A stretch of 64,000 bases of DNA, taken from Acinetobacter boissieri. GTDB taxonomy: Bacteria > Pseudomonadota > Gammaproteobacteria > Pseudomonadales > Moraxellaceae. Location of the stretch: the NCBI RefSeq assembly GCF_900096955.1, contig NZ_FMYL01000005.1, positions 124,001 to 188,000 of the forward strand, given 5' to 3'. Position numbers and translations under genes: made by a program. Under the pieces are notes generated by a model. That model did no database searches. It saw nothing but the letters and a program-made list of their open reading frames with translations, and was not told the origin of the DNA. Below, piece after piece: positions 43,969-54,177 of this stretch (position 1 is the stretch's first letter; each line of letters begins with the position of its first letter).

Positions 43969-43974
43969 TATAAT
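43969..43974 (+). promoter_or_regulatory. Possible -10 element of tyrB
   Basis: A perfect TATAAT lies 30 bases before the tyrB ATG. No matching -35 hexamer at 16-18 bp was found; GGTGTG (43922) and CACACC (43945) flank it upstream as an inverted repeat. Confidence 0.4.
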
Positions 43975-44004
43975 GCAGACACACTACAGTGGATAGAGCG
44001 AGTT

Positions 44005-45201
44005 ATGTTTCAGCATGTTGAGCCTTATGCAGGCGACCCAATCTTAACATTAATGGAAAAATTCCAGAAAGATGAACGTGATAACAAAGTTAATTTAAGT
44101 ATTGGCTTGTATTACAATGAGCAAAGCGTTGTACCACAATTTAATGCTGTAAAAACAGCAGCATTAGAAGTAGGTAAAAATGTAGATAAAGCGAAACTTT
44201 ATTTGCCAATGTCTGGTGTGAAAACCTATTGTGATGCAACACAAGCTTTATTGTTAGGTAACGACAGCAAAGCACGTGCTGAAAAACGCGCTGTAACCAT
44301 TCAAACATTAGGTGGTTCAGGCGCACTTAAAATTGGTGCAGATTTTCTAAAAAAATACTTTCCAAAATCTAAAGTATGGGTAAGCCAACCAACATGGGAA
44401 AATCATATTGCGATTTTCCAAGGCGCTGGTTTTGAAACTGCAGAATATCCATACTTTGATGTAGAAACCAATGGTGTTGCATTTGAAAAAATGTTGGAAA
44501 CACTGAAATCTATTCCTGAAAATGACGTGGTGTTATTACACCCATGTTGTCATAACCCAACAGGCGCAGACTTAGTTCCTGAGCAATGGGATCAAGTGAT
44601 TGAAGTGTTACTTCAAGGCAAATTGATTCCTTTCCTCGATATTGCATATCAAGGTTTTGCTGAAGATTTAGCAAAAGATGCATATTTGATTCGTGCATTA
44701 GACCAAGCGGGTGCACAATTTGTTTTAAGTAACTCGTTCTCTAAGATTTTCTCATTATATGGCGAACGTGTTGGTGGTTTAACTGTTGTCTCTGAAGATG
44801 CAGCAGCAGCAGACAATGTATTTGGCCAACTCAAAGCCACTGTACGCCGTGTGTATTCAAGCCCTCCAACCACTGGTGCATTATTGGTTGATGCTGTACT
44901 CAATGACGAAAGCTTACGTGCAAATTGGGAAGCTGAGCTGAAAGGTATGGCTGAGCGTATTGCAAAAATGCGTACAATTCTACGTGATGAGTTAGTAAAA
45001 CGTGTACCAAACAAAGACTTCAACTACCTTGTAGAACAACGTGGTATGTTTAGTTATACAGGCTTAACAGCAGAACAAGCAGATAAATTACGTGAAGAAC
45101 ATGCCGTGTACTTACTGCGTAGTGGCCGTATGTGTGTTGCAGGTTTAAATGAAAAAAATGTCTACGCTGTTGCTGATGCAATTGCAAAAGTTTTAGCATG
45201 A
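44005..45201 (+). CDS. tyrB: Aromatic amino acid aminotransferase
   Basis: PLP-dependent class I aminotransferase making tyrosine, phenylalanine and also handling aspartate and leucine. From the ATG at 44005 the protein begins [20 protein letters not shown] like E. coli TyrB, with the same length (398). The PLP lysine is Lys247 in [17 protein letters not shown], and [14 protein letters not shown] and GRMCVAGLN are conserved. The frame is open 31 codons upstream, but those lack homology and lie over the promoter. AspC is the alternative, but the match is closer to TyrB. A strong terminator follows. Confidence 0.93.
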   Translation: MFQHVEPYAGDPILTLMEKFQKDERDNKVNLSIGLYYNEQSVVPQFNAVKTAALEVGKNVDKAKLYLPMSGVKTYCDATQALLLGNDSKARAEKRAVTIQTLGGSGALKIGADFLKKYFPKSKVWVSQPTWENHIAIFQGAGFETAEYPYFDVETNGVAFEKMLETLKSIPENDVVLLHPCCHNPTGADLVPEQWDQVIEVLLQGKLIPFLDIAYQGFAEDLAKDAYLIRALDQAGAQFVLSNSFSKIFSLYGERVGGLTVVSEDAAAADNVFGQLKATVRRVYSSPPTTGALLVDAVLNDESLRANWEAELKGMAERIAKMRTILRDELVKRVPNKDFNYLVEQRGMFSYTGLTAEQADKLREEHAVYLLRSGRMCVAGLNEKNVYAVADAIAKVLA

Positions 45202-45212
45202 TTGTACTGAAT

Positions 45213-45247
45213 AAAAAATGGCGACTGTTATAGTCGCCATTTTTTTT
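45213..45247. terminator. Bidirectional terminator tyrB / betA
   Basis: AAAAAATGGCGACT pairs with AGTCGCCATTTTTT across a short loop, between the convergent tyrB and betA genes, with A- and T-runs on either side. Confidence 0.9.
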
Positions 45248-45257
45248 ATCTTAGATT

Positions 45258-46964
45258 TTATTGCATCTGTTCTACAGTAAATTCACGTTGTGGTGCAGTA
45301 CGTACAGGTGCATCGCCTGCTTTGTGGTAACCCGCAGTTGAGCGAGGTAATTTTTGACCACGCATAGCATCTGCAATTTTCTCACCAATCATAATCGTGG
45401 TTGCGTTTAAGTTACCTGTAATAATAATTGGCATAATTGACGCATCAACAACACGCAATCCTTCTACGCCATGTACACGGCCTTCATGGTCAACTACTGA
45501 CATATCATCATACCCCATTTTGCAGCTACCACACGGGTGGTAAGCTGTTTCTGCATGATTACGTACAAACTCATCGAGCTGCTCATCTGTAACTACATCT
45601 TTACCCGGGCTGATTTCACGGCCACGGTATTCATCGAGTGCAGGTTGATGCATAATTTCACGGGTAAGGCGAATACAGTCACGGAACTCCTGCCAATCTT
45701 GCTCGGTAGACATATAGTTAAACAAAATGCTTGGATGGTCATGTGGGTTTAACGATTTAATCTGTACACGACCACGTGATGGTGAGCGCATAGAACCAAC
45801 ATGAGCTTGAAAGCCATGTTCTTGCACGCCGTTACTACCATTGTAATTAATTGCTACCGGTAAAAAGTGGTATTGAATATTTGGCCAATCAAACTCAGGG
45901 CGACTGCGAATAAAACCACCTGCTTCAAATTGGTTTGATGCACCAACACCTGTACCTAAAAACATCCATTCAGCACCAATTTTAGGTTGGTTTTGCCACT
46001 GAAGTGCAGGGTAGAGTGATACTGGCTTTTTAGAGCCATATTGTAAATATAACTCTAAGTGATCTTGTAGGTTTTCACCGACACCCGGTAACTCATGTAC
46101 GATAGGAATAGACAATGAGTCAAGCAGTGCTTTAGAGCCAATACCTGAACGTTGTAAAATTTGTGGTGAAGCAATCGTTCCTGAGCTAATCAGGACTTCT
46201 TTACGTGCACTGACTTTAATTGGTGTAGTATTGCCACCTTGTAGGTACTGTACACCAATCGCTTTTTTACCAGAAAAGAGGACTTTGTCTGTTACAGCAT
46301 GGGTCACAATGGTGAGATTTTTTCTTGGTTTAGCAAGATCTAAATAGCCACGTGCTGTACTTGAACGACGACCTTGAGGGGTCACGGTACGGTCCATTGG
46401 ACCAAAGCCTTCTTGTTGATAACCATTTAAGTCATCTGTACGTGGGTAACCTGCTTGTACGCCTGCGTCAACCATGGCGTGAAATAACACATTATTGCCT
46501 TTTTTAGGCGTTGCGACGCAAACAGGGCCTTCGCCACCGTGGTAGTCATTTGCACCAATGTCACGCGTTTCTGCTTTGCGATAATATGGTAAGCAATCTG
46601 CATAAGACCATTGCTCTAAACCTTTAAGCTGTGACCAACCATCTAAGTCCATGGCATTACCACGAATGTAGCACATACCATTAATGAGGGATGATCCACC
46701 AAGGCCTTTACCACGGCCACATTCCATACGGCGGTTGTTCATATTTGGTTCTGGGTCAGTTTCGTAAGCCCAGTTATAGCGACGACCTTGTAATGGAAAT
46801 GCCAACGCGGCAGGCATTTGGGTGCGGAAGTCCGCACGGTAATCTGGGCCACCTGCTTCAAGGAGTAGTACAGTTACATTTTCGTCTTCAGTGAGGCGGG
46901 TTGCAAGTACATTACCAGCAGAGCCTCCACCGACAACAATATAGTCAAATTCTTGATTTGCCAT
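45258..46964 (-). CDS. betA: Choline dehydrogenase
   Basis: Membrane-associated FAD-dependent GMC oxidoreductase oxidising choline to betaine aldehyde (and onward). The FAD motif [17 protein letters not shown] is near residue 8. The GMC signatures [21 protein letters not shown] and [15 protein letters not shown] are present, and the C-terminal [16 protein letters not shown] and [22 protein letters not shown] are conserved. 568 residues. It is the last gene of betI-betB-betA, 45 bases after betB. Confidence 0.97.
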   Translation of the reverse strand: MANQEFDYIVVGGGSAGNVLATRLTEDENVTVLLLEAGGPDYRADFRTQMPAALAFPLQGRRYNWAYETDPEPNMNNRRMECGRGKGLGGSSLINGMCYIRGNAMDLDGWSQLKGLEQWSYADCLPYYRKAETRDIGANDYHGGEGPVCVATPKKGNNVLFHAMVDAGVQAGYPRTDDLNGYQQEGFGPMDRTVTPQGRRSSTARGYLDLAKPRKNLTIVTHAVTDKVLFSGKKAIGVQYLQGGNTTPIKVSARKEVLISSGTIASPQILQRSGIGSKALLDSLSIPIVHELPGVGENLQDHLELYLQYGSKKPVSLYPALQWQNQPKIGAEWMFLGTGVGASNQFEAGGFIRSRPEFDWPNIQYHFLPVAINYNGSNGVQEHGFQAHVGSMRSPSRGRVQIKSLNPHDHPSILFNYMSTEQDWQEFRDCIRLTREIMHQPALDEYRGREISPGKDVVTDEQLDEFVRNHAETAYHPCGSCKMGYDDMSVVDHEGRVHGVEGLRVVDASIMPIIITGNLNATTIMIGEKIADAMRGQKLPRSTAGYHKAGDAPVRTAPQREFTVEQMQ

Positions 46965-47009
46965 GATAAAATTATCCTTATTTAATTGGGGGTATCTGTT
47001 TAATTTATT

Positions 47010-48488
47010 TTAGCTTTTGCTAAATATAGATTGATACTCACCCATTTCAACTTGAATTGATTTAATACGCGTGTAGTGGTGTAACGACACCAAGCCATTT
47101 TCACGGCCAACACCAGATTGTTTGTAACCACCGACAGGCATTTCAGCAGGTGATTCTCCCCAAGTATTAATCCAACAAATACCTGCTTCAAGTTGGTGAG
47201 CAATTTGGTGTGCTCGGTTAATGTTTTCAGTCACTACGCCAGATGCAAGGCCTAAAGGAGTATTGTTGGCGCGTTCAAGGGCTTCAGCCTCAGTGTCATA
47301 ACTTAAAATACTCATGACTGGGCCAAAAATTTCGTCTGTCACAATAGACATATCATCTTTACAGTCTGTAAAAATGGTCGGCTCAATATACGCACCTTTT
47401 GCCAGTGCTGGATCTGTTGCACGCTGGCCACCACATAACAGTGTTGCACCTTGTGCTTTACCTTGTTCAATATAAGACAGTACTTTGTCTAAATGTGGAA
47501 AGCTTGAAAGTGGTCCCATGTTGGTATCTGCATGCATTGGATCACCGACTTTTACATAAGCAATACGTTCGAGTAATGCTTTTTCAAAGTCAGCTTTAAT
47601 CGATTTCGGTACAAATACACGAGTACCATTAGTGCAGACTTGGCCTGTACTAAAGAAATTTGCCATCATTGCAATATCTGCAGCACGTTCAATGTGTGCA
47701 TCTTCACAAATAATTAGAGGTGATTTGCCACCAAGTTCCATGGTGACTTCTTTGAGTGATGAGCTTGCGGCTGTCGCCATCACTTTTTTACCTGTAGCAA
47801 CTGAACCTGTAAAAGATATTTTTTCGATGATTGGGTGAGATGCAATCATTGCGCCTACATCACCTAGACCTTGTACCACGTTAAATACACCGTGTGGTAC
47901 GCCAGCTTCAGTATAAATTTCTGCTAATTTATAAGCAGTCAGCGGTGTAAACTCACTTGGTTTAAAAATCATGGCATTACCGGCAGCAAGTGCAGGTGCA
48001 GATTTCCATAGTGCAATTTGAATAGGGTAGTTCCATGCACCAATACCTGCAACAACACCCAATGGCTCACGGCGAGTATAGAAAAAACTTGTATCGCGTA
48101 GGGGTTGCTGTTCGCCTTGTATCGCTGTTGCTAGACCTGCGTAGTATTCTAAAACATCTGCACCAGTTACAACATCTACAGTCGATGTTTCAGAAAATGC
48201 TTTACCAGAGTCTTTGGTTTCTAAGGCTGCCAAATCATCGTTACGCTCACGCAGTATATCTACTGCTTTACGTAGAATACGGGCACGCTCTACTGCTGTT
48301 TTTGCAGCCCAAACTTTTTGACCTTGTTGTGCACTTTCTACTGCTTTATCTAAATCTTGTTGAGATGCACTTTGTATTTGAGCAATTACTTCGCCATTGG
48401 CAGGGTTGATACTTTCAAAGCTTTGACCACTGCTGGCTTCAACATATTGACCGTTAATGTAGAGGGAATACACTGGAATGTTAGACAT
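47010..48488 (-). CDS. betB: Betaine aldehyde dehydrogenase
   Basis: NAD(P)-dependent oxidation of betaine aldehyde to the osmoprotectant glycine betaine. Catalytic Glu in [12 protein letters not shown] and catalytic Cys in [16 protein letters not shown] are both present. The N-terminal [14 protein letters not shown] and the C-terminal [25 protein letters not shown] are typical BetB. 492 residues. Its start overlaps the betI stop by 8 bases. Confidence 0.97.
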   Translation of the reverse strand: MSNIPVYSLYINGQYVEASSGQSFESINPANGEVIAQIQSASQQDLDKAVESAQQGQKVWAAKTAVERARILRKAVDILRERNDDLAALETKDSGKAFSETSTVDVVTGADVLEYYAGLATAIQGEQQPLRDTSFFYTRREPLGVVAGIGAWNYPIQIALWKSAPALAAGNAMIFKPSEFTPLTAYKLAEIYTEAGVPHGVFNVVQGLGDVGAMIASHPIIEKISFTGSVATGKKVMATAASSSLKEVTMELGGKSPLIICEDAHIERAADIAMMANFFSTGQVCTNGTRVFVPKSIKADFEKALLERIAYVKVGDPMHADTNMGPLSSFPHLDKVLSYIEQGKAQGATLLCGGQRATDPALAKGAYIEPTIFTDCKDDMSIVTDEIFGPVMSILSYDTEAEALERANNTPLGLASGVVTENINRAHQIAHQLEAGICWINTWGESPAEMPVGGYKQSGVGRENGLVSLHHYTRIKSIQVEMGEYQSIFSKS

Positions 48489-49119
48489 GGTTTAATTCTC
48501 CGTCAGTTTCTGATCTATTGATATGCATGTTTAAATATTGGTAGGCAATATACTTGGCTTGTGTAACGTCAAATTTTTCTTGATGACTCATAAGACTAGC
48601 ACGTAACCATAAACCATCAATCAGTGCTGCAAGGCCTTGAGTAATGGCATCGACTTGTGTTGGTGTAACAAGTTTTTCTAAATGGTACTTTAAGTTTGAG
48701 TATGAACGATGACTGTTAATGCGCTGTAAACGTTGTAACTCAGGCATGTGCATACTTGCAGTCCAAAATTCTAACCAAAGTCGCATGGCTGTTGCACTGG
48801 TTTGACTGGTATCGAAGTTAGAGTCAATAATTGCATGAATTTGTGAAGTTGCATCAGCTGCATGCTTCATTTTATATTGCATGGTTTTTCGTTGTAACTC
48901 AGCCAACATTTCACGCATACATGCAGTAATTAAGCCTTGTTTGTCGCCAAAATAATGACTCACAATACCTGTAGATAGACCTGCTTGTTTAGCAATTTTA
49001 GCCAAGGTCGTATTGGTGAGTCCAAGGCTAGAAATCACTTCAAAAGCAGCTTGAATGATTTGCTCACGCCGAACATGTTCGGGTTGTATGCGACTATTTT
49101 TGGCTTCGTTTATACTCAT
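48481..49119 (-). CDS. betI: TetR-family choline-responsive repressor BetI
   Basis: Represses the bet genes, and choline relieves repression. TetR helix-turn-helix in [48 protein letters not shown]. The ligand domain keeps [30 protein letters not shown] and [15 protein letters not shown], as in E. coli BetI. The ATG at 49117-49119 (212 residues) was chosen by similarity. Starts at 49128 and 49161 are in frame and no candidate has a strong ribosome site. A 36-bp operator-like palindrome lies 38 bases upstream. Confidence 0.93.
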   Translation of the reverse strand: MSINEAKNSRIQPEHVRREQIIQAAFEVISSLGLTNTTLAKIAKQAGLSTGIVSHYFGDKQGLITACMREMLAELQRKTMQYKMKHAADATSQIHAIIDSNFDTSQTSATAMRLWLEFWTASMHMPELQRLQRINSHRSYSNLKYHLEKLVTPTQVDAITQGLAALIDGLWLRASLMSHQEKFDVTQAKYIAYQYLNMHINRSETDGELNHV

Positions 49120-49156
49120 ATCATACATAAGAATAGATGCGATTGACACACAGTGT

Positions 49157-49192
49157 AACACCCATTGATTGATCGTTCAATCAATGGGTGTT
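49157..49192. promoter_or_regulatory. BetI operator candidate, 36-bp palindrome
   Basis: AACACCCATTGATTGA (49157-49172), TCGT, then the perfect complement (49177-49192). The inner TTGATTGATCGTTCAAT part resembles known BetI operators. It sits between betI and betT on the betI side and would allow autoregulation of betIBA. Confidence 0.85.
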
Positions 49193-49672
49193 TAAAGTGG
49201 ATTTATTGACTATCAAAATATCTTGAAAAAATAATTGTGATTATTTGTACAGTCACTAAAAATAATTAGATATTTATATTATTTATTTAAAATTTTGTTT
49301 TATTTGAATTTATTTATTTTTATATGGTTTTTATATGCAGATTAATATTGATATTTTGGCGTATATATTTGTACATTTTTTTTTCAGCACTTATACTCGG
49401 CGCACTTGTGCATGATCATTTTGCATGATGCATTACAAGTTTAGCCATTTTCCCAAGATTTTATTTTGTCTATTTTTGTTTGTTTTTTGCGCTTTTAAGT
49501 GATTTTACTGTACTTTTATAGTGAGTGAGCTTTGAGCAGTTATACATGCTGTTTTCTTTTGATTTCAGTATAGAAATAGCATGATATAAAAGCTTTTAAA
49601 ACAGTCATTTCTTGATAAATACCAATGGTTCAATCTGCTTTATGTTGAATCTTTTATATGGCTATTTTTCAT
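49193..49672. other. AT-rich part of the betI / betT divergent region
   Basis: About 480 very AT-rich bases with no gene. A repeated GCATGAT string occurs at 49410-49430 around a small palindrome. The betT promoter is presumably here, but no convincing -10/-35 pair is visible. Confidence 0.4.
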
Positions 49673-49774
49673 ATTTTTACGGCAAAAATCGCAGATACAT
49701 CACAATTTTTGCCATAAGAATACTTCCTACGCCGTGATGGCGTTGATTCGGTGAATTTACCTCAGTCAGGTAAA
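49673..49774 (+). promoter_or_regulatory. Structured leader candidate upstream of betT
   Basis: Three consecutive hairpins: GGCAAAAAT / ATTTTTGCC (49681-49689 with 49705-49713), ACGCC-GTGAT-GGCGT (49729-49743), and TTTACCT-CAGTC-AGGTAAA (49756-49774). ATTTTT at 49673-49678 can instead pair with AAAAAT at 49684-49689, competing with the first hairpin. It ends 39 bases before the betT ATG. A regulated leader is inferred, and it matches no riboswitch I recognise. Confidence 0.45.
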
Positions 49775-49813
49775 AAAGCCTTTATCTTTTATATTTTATA
49801 AAAAGAGGATTGT

Positions 49814-51895
49814 ATGAATCAAGATAACTCCTCCGAGGGTCTGAAAGCAACGGCCAATGAAGATCGCTTAAATGGAAAAGTATTTTTCCTTTCTGCCGGT
49901 CTAGTATTGGCATTTGCCTTATTTACCATTTTTTTTAAAGCGCAAGCTACCGTTGCGTTAGACACAACCTTAGATTGGGTTGCATCTACGTTTGGCTGGT
50001 ACTATTTTGCAATTGCTTCAGTATATATTGTATTTGTGATTTTCTTAGCATCTTCACGCTATGGCGATATTAAACTGGGTCCTAAACATTCTAAACCTGA
50101 GTTTAGTATGGTGAGTTGGGCATCCATGCTGTTTGCTGCAGGTATTGGTATTGACCTCATGTTCTTTTCGGTGGCAGAACCAATTGCACAATATATGCAA
50201 CCTCCTGTTGGCCAAGGACAAACCATTGATGCAGCTCGTCAAGCCATTACGTTAACCATTTTCCACTATGGTCTCACGGGTTGGTGTATGTATGCGCTAT
50301 TGGGTATTGCCTTAGGGTATTTCTCATACCGTTATAATTTACCACTGACTGTACGTTCTGCTTTGTACCCAATTTTTGGTGATAAAGTGAATGGTTGGAT
50401 TGGTCATTTGGTTGATGTCGCAGCGATTTTAGGGGCAATCTTCGGTTTAGCCACGACATGCGGTATTGGTGTAGTCCAACTTAACTATGGTTTAAGCCTA
50501 TTATTTGGTGTGCAAGAAGGTTTAACCGTACAAGCTTGGCTTGTGGTTTTTGCCGTGACCATTAGTATTATTTCAGCTACGACTGGGGTAGATAAGGGCG
50601 TTAAATTCTTGGCAGAAATGAATGTTTATTTTGCCATTGGTTTATTGTTGTTTATTTTATTTTTAGGCAATAGTACCTTTTTACTCAATAGCTTAGTACT
50701 TAATATTGGCGATTACATTAGCCGTTTTCCTGCAATGACGCTGGATACATTTGCATATCATCAAGATTCAAATCCGCAAACAGGGCAGTGGGTTAAAGAT
50801 TGGACACTGTTTTTCTGGGCATGGTGGGTGGCATGGTCACCATTTGTTGGGCTGTTTTTAGCCCGTATTTCAAGAGGCCGTACTATTCGTGAGTTTGTAC
50901 TAGGCACTTTAGTTATTCCCTTACTGTTTACCATAGCTTGGTTGTCTATTATGGGTAATAGTGCACTGTATGAAGTTATTCATGGCAATTTACAGTTTGC
51001 ACAAGAAATTTTAGCTAAACCTGAGCTTGGTTTTTATAAATTACTGTCATTTTATCCGTGGTTTTCATTTACAGCAGTATTGGCTTTTATTACAGGACTT
51101 CTGTTTTATGTGACTTCGGCAGACTCGGGTGCAATTGTACTTGGGAGTTTCTGCTACCGTTTAAAAGATGTAAACAGTGATGCACCAAATTGGATTCGTA
51201 TCTTTTGGTCTATCGTGATTGGTGTATTAACAATCGCAATGATGATGTCAAACGGGATTACAACATTACAAAAAGCCACTGTGATTATGGGCTTGCCTTT
51301 TAGTTTTGTGATGATTCTGGTAATGATTGGTTTATTTAAATCGCTTCGTTTAGAAGATTATCGAAACCAAAGTACATCACTCAATGCAGCGCCTGTTGTG
51401 GGTAATGTTGATATTTTAAACTGGAAACAGCGTTTATCTCGTGTGATGCATCACCCAGGTCGCAAAGCTACATTACAGATGCTAGATACGGTGTGTAAAC
51501 CTGCACTCGAAGAAGTCATGCGTGAGTTAGAAAGTAAAGGTGTACAAGCATCGGTCATTTTCAATTCGATGACAGAAGAGTGGGATTATGGGCTATATCA
51601 TATCGACTTAAGTGTTGGATTAAATGATGAACAGAATTTTATTTACCAAATTTGGCCACAGCGGTATCATGCACCTGAATTTAGTCGCCGTAGTAAACTT
51701 GGCAATACATTTTATTATCGTTTGGAAACATTCTTGTTTGAAGGCAGCCAAGGTAATGATTTAATGGGGTATAACAAAGAGCAAGTGATTAATGACGTGT
51801 TAGATAAATACGAGCGTCATTTGACTTTCTTGCATTTGAACCGAGAAAAAACTACGGGTAAAAGTTTAAGTTTTCCAGACCCGAATGACTCCTAA
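49814..51895 (+). CDS. betT: BCCT-family choline transporter BetT
   Basis: Proton-coupled choline importer supplying BetA/BetB. Twelve membrane helices cover about residues 20-515. The BCCT signature region WASMLFAAGIGIDLMFFSVAEPIAQYMQPP and the conserved WTLFFWAWWVAWSPFVGLFLARISRGRTIREFV are present. A cytoplasmic C-terminal tail of about 180 residues (LNWKQRLSRVMHHPGRKATLQML onward) is the BetT-type osmoregulatory extension. 693 residues. AAAAGAGGA precedes the ATG. Divergent from betIBA and only 12 bases before marC. Confidence 0.96.
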   Translation: MNQDNSSEGLKATANEDRLNGKVFFLSAGLVLAFALFTIFFKAQATVALDTTLDWVASTFGWYYFAIASVYIVFVIFLASSRYGDIKLGPKHSKPEFSMVSWASMLFAAGIGIDLMFFSVAEPIAQYMQPPVGQGQTIDAARQAITLTIFHYGLTGWCMYALLGIALGYFSYRYNLPLTVRSALYPIFGDKVNGWIGHLVDVAAILGAIFGLATTCGIGVVQLNYGLSLLFGVQEGLTVQAWLVVFAVTISIISATTGVDKGVKFLAEMNVYFAIGLLLFILFLGNSTFLLNSLVLNIGDYISRFPAMTLDTFAYHQDSNPQTGQWVKDWTLFFWAWWVAWSPFVGLFLARISRGRTIREFVLGTLVIPLLFTIAWLSIMGNSALYEVIHGNLQFAQEILAKPELGFYKLLSFYPWFSFTAVLAFITGLLFYVTSADSGAIVLGSFCYRLKDVNSDAPNWIRIFWSIVIGVLTIAMMMSNGITTLQKATVIMGLPFSFVMILVMIGLFKSLRLEDYRNQSTSLNAAPVVGNVDILNWKQRLSRVMHHPGRKATLQMLDTVCKPALEEVMRELESKGVQASVIFNSMTEEWDYGLYHIDLSVGLNDEQNFIYQIWPQRYHAPEFSRRSKLGNTFYYRLETFLFEGSQGNDLMGYNKEQVINDVLDKYERHLTFLHLNREKTTGKSLSFPDPNDS

Positions 51896-51907
51896 AGAGT
51901 AAATAGT

Positions 51908-52531
51908 ATGTTTAGCGCTTATATCCATTCTTTTGCACTACTTTTTGCATTGATGAATCCATTCCTCATGAGTATTTACATGGCAGGAATGATTCGAAAT
52001 ACAGATGCAAAAATATTTAATAAAGCACTGATTCAAGGGAGCTTGATCTCTTACGTGGTGTTTGTGTTTTTTGCATGGGGTGGAGAAACGGTTTTTACCG
52101 AGTATCTAAACGTACGTTTTGAGTCCTTTCAAATTTTTGGTGGCATTATCTTTTTAGTCATTGGTTATCGTTATGTGTTTCAAGGTGCCGATACAATAGG
52201 AGATACACGCGGTGCGACCGAAAATTTGGCGGGGACTGTGGCTATGCCATTCATGATCGGGCCGGGGACCATTAGTGCTTCGGTGGTCATGGGCATGGAG
52301 ATTAAGACTCTTGGTGCTATTTGTGTATTGGCAGTTACATTGTTTTTGACATCCACTATTTTAATGTTGATGAAATATATGCACGATAATTTGCGTTATA
52401 AGCATGCTAAATTTGTCGACTATTATTTTGATATTGTTGGTCGTTTATCTGCACTTCTGATTGGTACGATTGCCATAGATATGATTATTACAGGTGTAAC
52501 ACGTTTAATTCAACATACTGCACCTCTATAG
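51908..52531 (+). CDS. MarC-family integral membrane protein
   Basis: A 207-residue inner-membrane protein of the MarC/YhgN (UPF0056) family with six membrane helices. SFALLFALMNPFLMSIYMAG and ATENLAGTVAMPFMIGPGTISASVVMG are the two conserved family regions. The family was once tied to multiple antibiotic resistance but has no established transport substrate. It begins 12 bases after betT with weak intervening ribosome site AAAGAGTA, so cotranscription with the choline importer is likely. Confidence 0.92.
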   Translation: MFSAYIHSFALLFALMNPFLMSIYMAGMIRNTDAKIFNKALIQGSLISYVVFVFFAWGGETVFTEYLNVRFESFQIFGGIIFLVIGYRYVFQGADTIGDTRGATENLAGTVAMPFMIGPGTISASVVMGMEIKTLGAICVLAVTLFLTSTILMLMKYMHDNLRYKHAKFVDYYFDIVGRLSALLIGTIAIDMIITGVTRLIQHTAPL

Positions 52532-52844
52532 TTTAAGAAATATTTACATGTGACCCAAACAATAAAAATTACGGGTGCTAGGGTAAGGTGAATTTTGCAA
52601 AATATTCATGATATTTATGCGCCGAAATTTAAATACCTTTAAGCTTTAAATTTATTTGGATACTAAATATTATTTGAATTTTACGTTAAATGAAATCAAT
52701 TCAAATGATTCTTTTTTGCGTCTAATTATGACGTTTTTATTTTTAAAATATAAATGAGCAAGTGATATATCTTAATTCAACAAGATCAAATAATATATAA
52801 AAAGGTGTTAGGTCAACACTGGTAAAAATCATAAGGAATATGAA
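52532..52844. other. Intergenic region marC / DUF4432
   Basis: 313 AT-rich bases. A 5-bp hairpin GTGTT-AGGTC-AACAC lies just before the next gene. I see no gene, terminator with a T-tract or clear promoter. Confidence 0.4.
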
Positions 52845-54038
52845 ATGAAAAAATATTACACTATGGCTTTAAGCACCATAATTGGACTAAGTGCGATGAG
52901 TATTCATGCAAAAACCTACGTTCTCACTGATATTCAAAATGGCATTGAAGTTGGGAATTGGAAAACAACAGGTCAAAACTATACGGTGGAACAGCAAGTT
53001 TTACATGGTGGTAAGCAAGAAGGCAGTAAAATTATTACCATTACTAGCCCAACGGGGTTAACTATTACGCTGTCGCCGACCAGAGGCATGGGGCTGTTAC
53101 ATGCAGAAGGTAAGGGAATTCATCTGGGTTGGAAATCTCCTGTCACAGAGGTTGTCAATCCTGCATATATTCAATTGGATAGTCGAAATGGGTTAGGTTG
53201 GCTTGAAGGTTTTAATGAAATGCTAGTCCGTTGTGGATACGAGTGGACAGGTCACCCAACTACAATAGATGGTCAAATCTATTCACTCCATGGTAAAGCA
53301 CAAAATACACCTGCATCTTATGTTGCCGTTGAAATTGATGAGAAACCACCTTTTGCGATACATATTAAAGGTTTAATTAAAGAAAGCACCTTTAAAAAAG
53401 CAGACCTTCAAACGATGACGCAATTAAGTTATGTACCAGGAGAAACATCATTTAAACTCCATGATGTGCTAACAAATCATGCAGATTACGCACATGACTA
53501 TCAAATTATTTACCACAGTAATTTTTCACAGCCTATTTTAGAAGAAGGCGCAAAATTTTTAGCCCCTGTGAGTGAAGTCAGTCCTTTTAATGATTATGCA
53601 AAAAAAGGCCTTAAAGATTGGACAACCTATTTAGGCCCAACAAAAGGCTTCGATGAAATGGTTTTTAACTTAAAACCATTGGCAGACTCTAAAGGGAATA
53701 CAATCGCCGCATTAGTTAATAAAGACAACAACAAAGGGGTTGCGATTGCATTCAATACGCAACAACTTCCTGTTCTGACTTTATGGAAAAATACAGATAC
53801 CTTAAAACAAGGCTATGTTACAGGTATTGAGCCTGGAACCAGTTATGCGTATCCAGTAAACATTGAAAAAGCACAAAAAAGAGTGAAACAAATTGAACCC
53901 GGTCAAAGTGTCAGTTTTGATTTGACCTATTCATTGTTAAGTGACCGTTCACAAGTCCAATCAGTGGAAAATCAGATTCAAAAAATTCAAGGTACAACAG
54001 CGGTAAAGCAAGTTGAAACCCCAATCGCTAAAGAGTAG
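52845..54038 (+). CDS. Secreted DUF4432 (aldose-epimerase-like) protein
   Basis: A 397-residue periplasmic or secreted protein with a Sec signal peptide (MKKYYTMALSTIIGLSAMSIHA, cleavage after A22). The mature part has the galactose-mutarotase-like pattern of DUF4432: ITLSPTRGMGLLHAEGKGIHLGWKSPVTEVVNP, GLGWLEGFNEMLVRCGYEWTGHP, YSLHGKAQNTPASYVAVE and IYHSNFSQPILEEGAKFLAP. Members are thought to act on sugars, and no reaction is established here. The adjacent genes give no pathway. GGAATATGAAATG precedes the start. Confidence 0.85.
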   Translation: MKKYYTMALSTIIGLSAMSIHAKTYVLTDIQNGIEVGNWKTTGQNYTVEQQVLHGGKQEGSKIITITSPTGLTITLSPTRGMGLLHAEGKGIHLGWKSPVTEVVNPAYIQLDSRNGLGWLEGFNEMLVRCGYEWTGHPTTIDGQIYSLHGKAQNTPASYVAVEIDEKPPFAIHIKGLIKESTFKKADLQTMTQLSYVPGETSFKLHDVLTNHADYAHDYQIIYHSNFSQPILEEGAKFLAPVSEVSPFNDYAKKGLKDWTTYLGPTKGFDEMVFNLKPLADSKGNTIAALVNKDNNKGVAIAFNTQQLPVLTLWKNTDTLKQGYVTGIEPGTSYAYPVNIEKAQKRVKQIEPGQSVSFDLTYSLLSDRSQVQSVENQIQKIQGTTAVKQVETPIAKE

Positions 54039-54122
54039 TGTTCTGTCATTGCTTAAGCTTAATTTGATAAACGTATTTACAAAAATCGTTTTAGGTTAGG
54101 TTTGAGCATGTATGTTTGATTT

Positions 54123-54148
54123 AATAAGCAGGAGTAATCCTGCTTATT
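54123..54148. terminator. Hairpin between convergent DUF4432 and PDZ-like genes
   Basis: AATAAGCAGGA and TCCTGCTTATT form a perfect 11-bp stem with a 4-base loop, followed by ATTTAATG. It is probably a shared terminator despite the short T content. Confidence 0.6.
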
Positions 54149-54177
54149 ATTTAATGAGCGCTTTTTAAAGTTCATTA

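Noticed and set aside
43912..44004. N-terminal extension of tyrB from 43912
   Set aside because: The 31 extra residues have no family match and cover the promoter; the match to TyrB begins exactly at the ATG at 44005.
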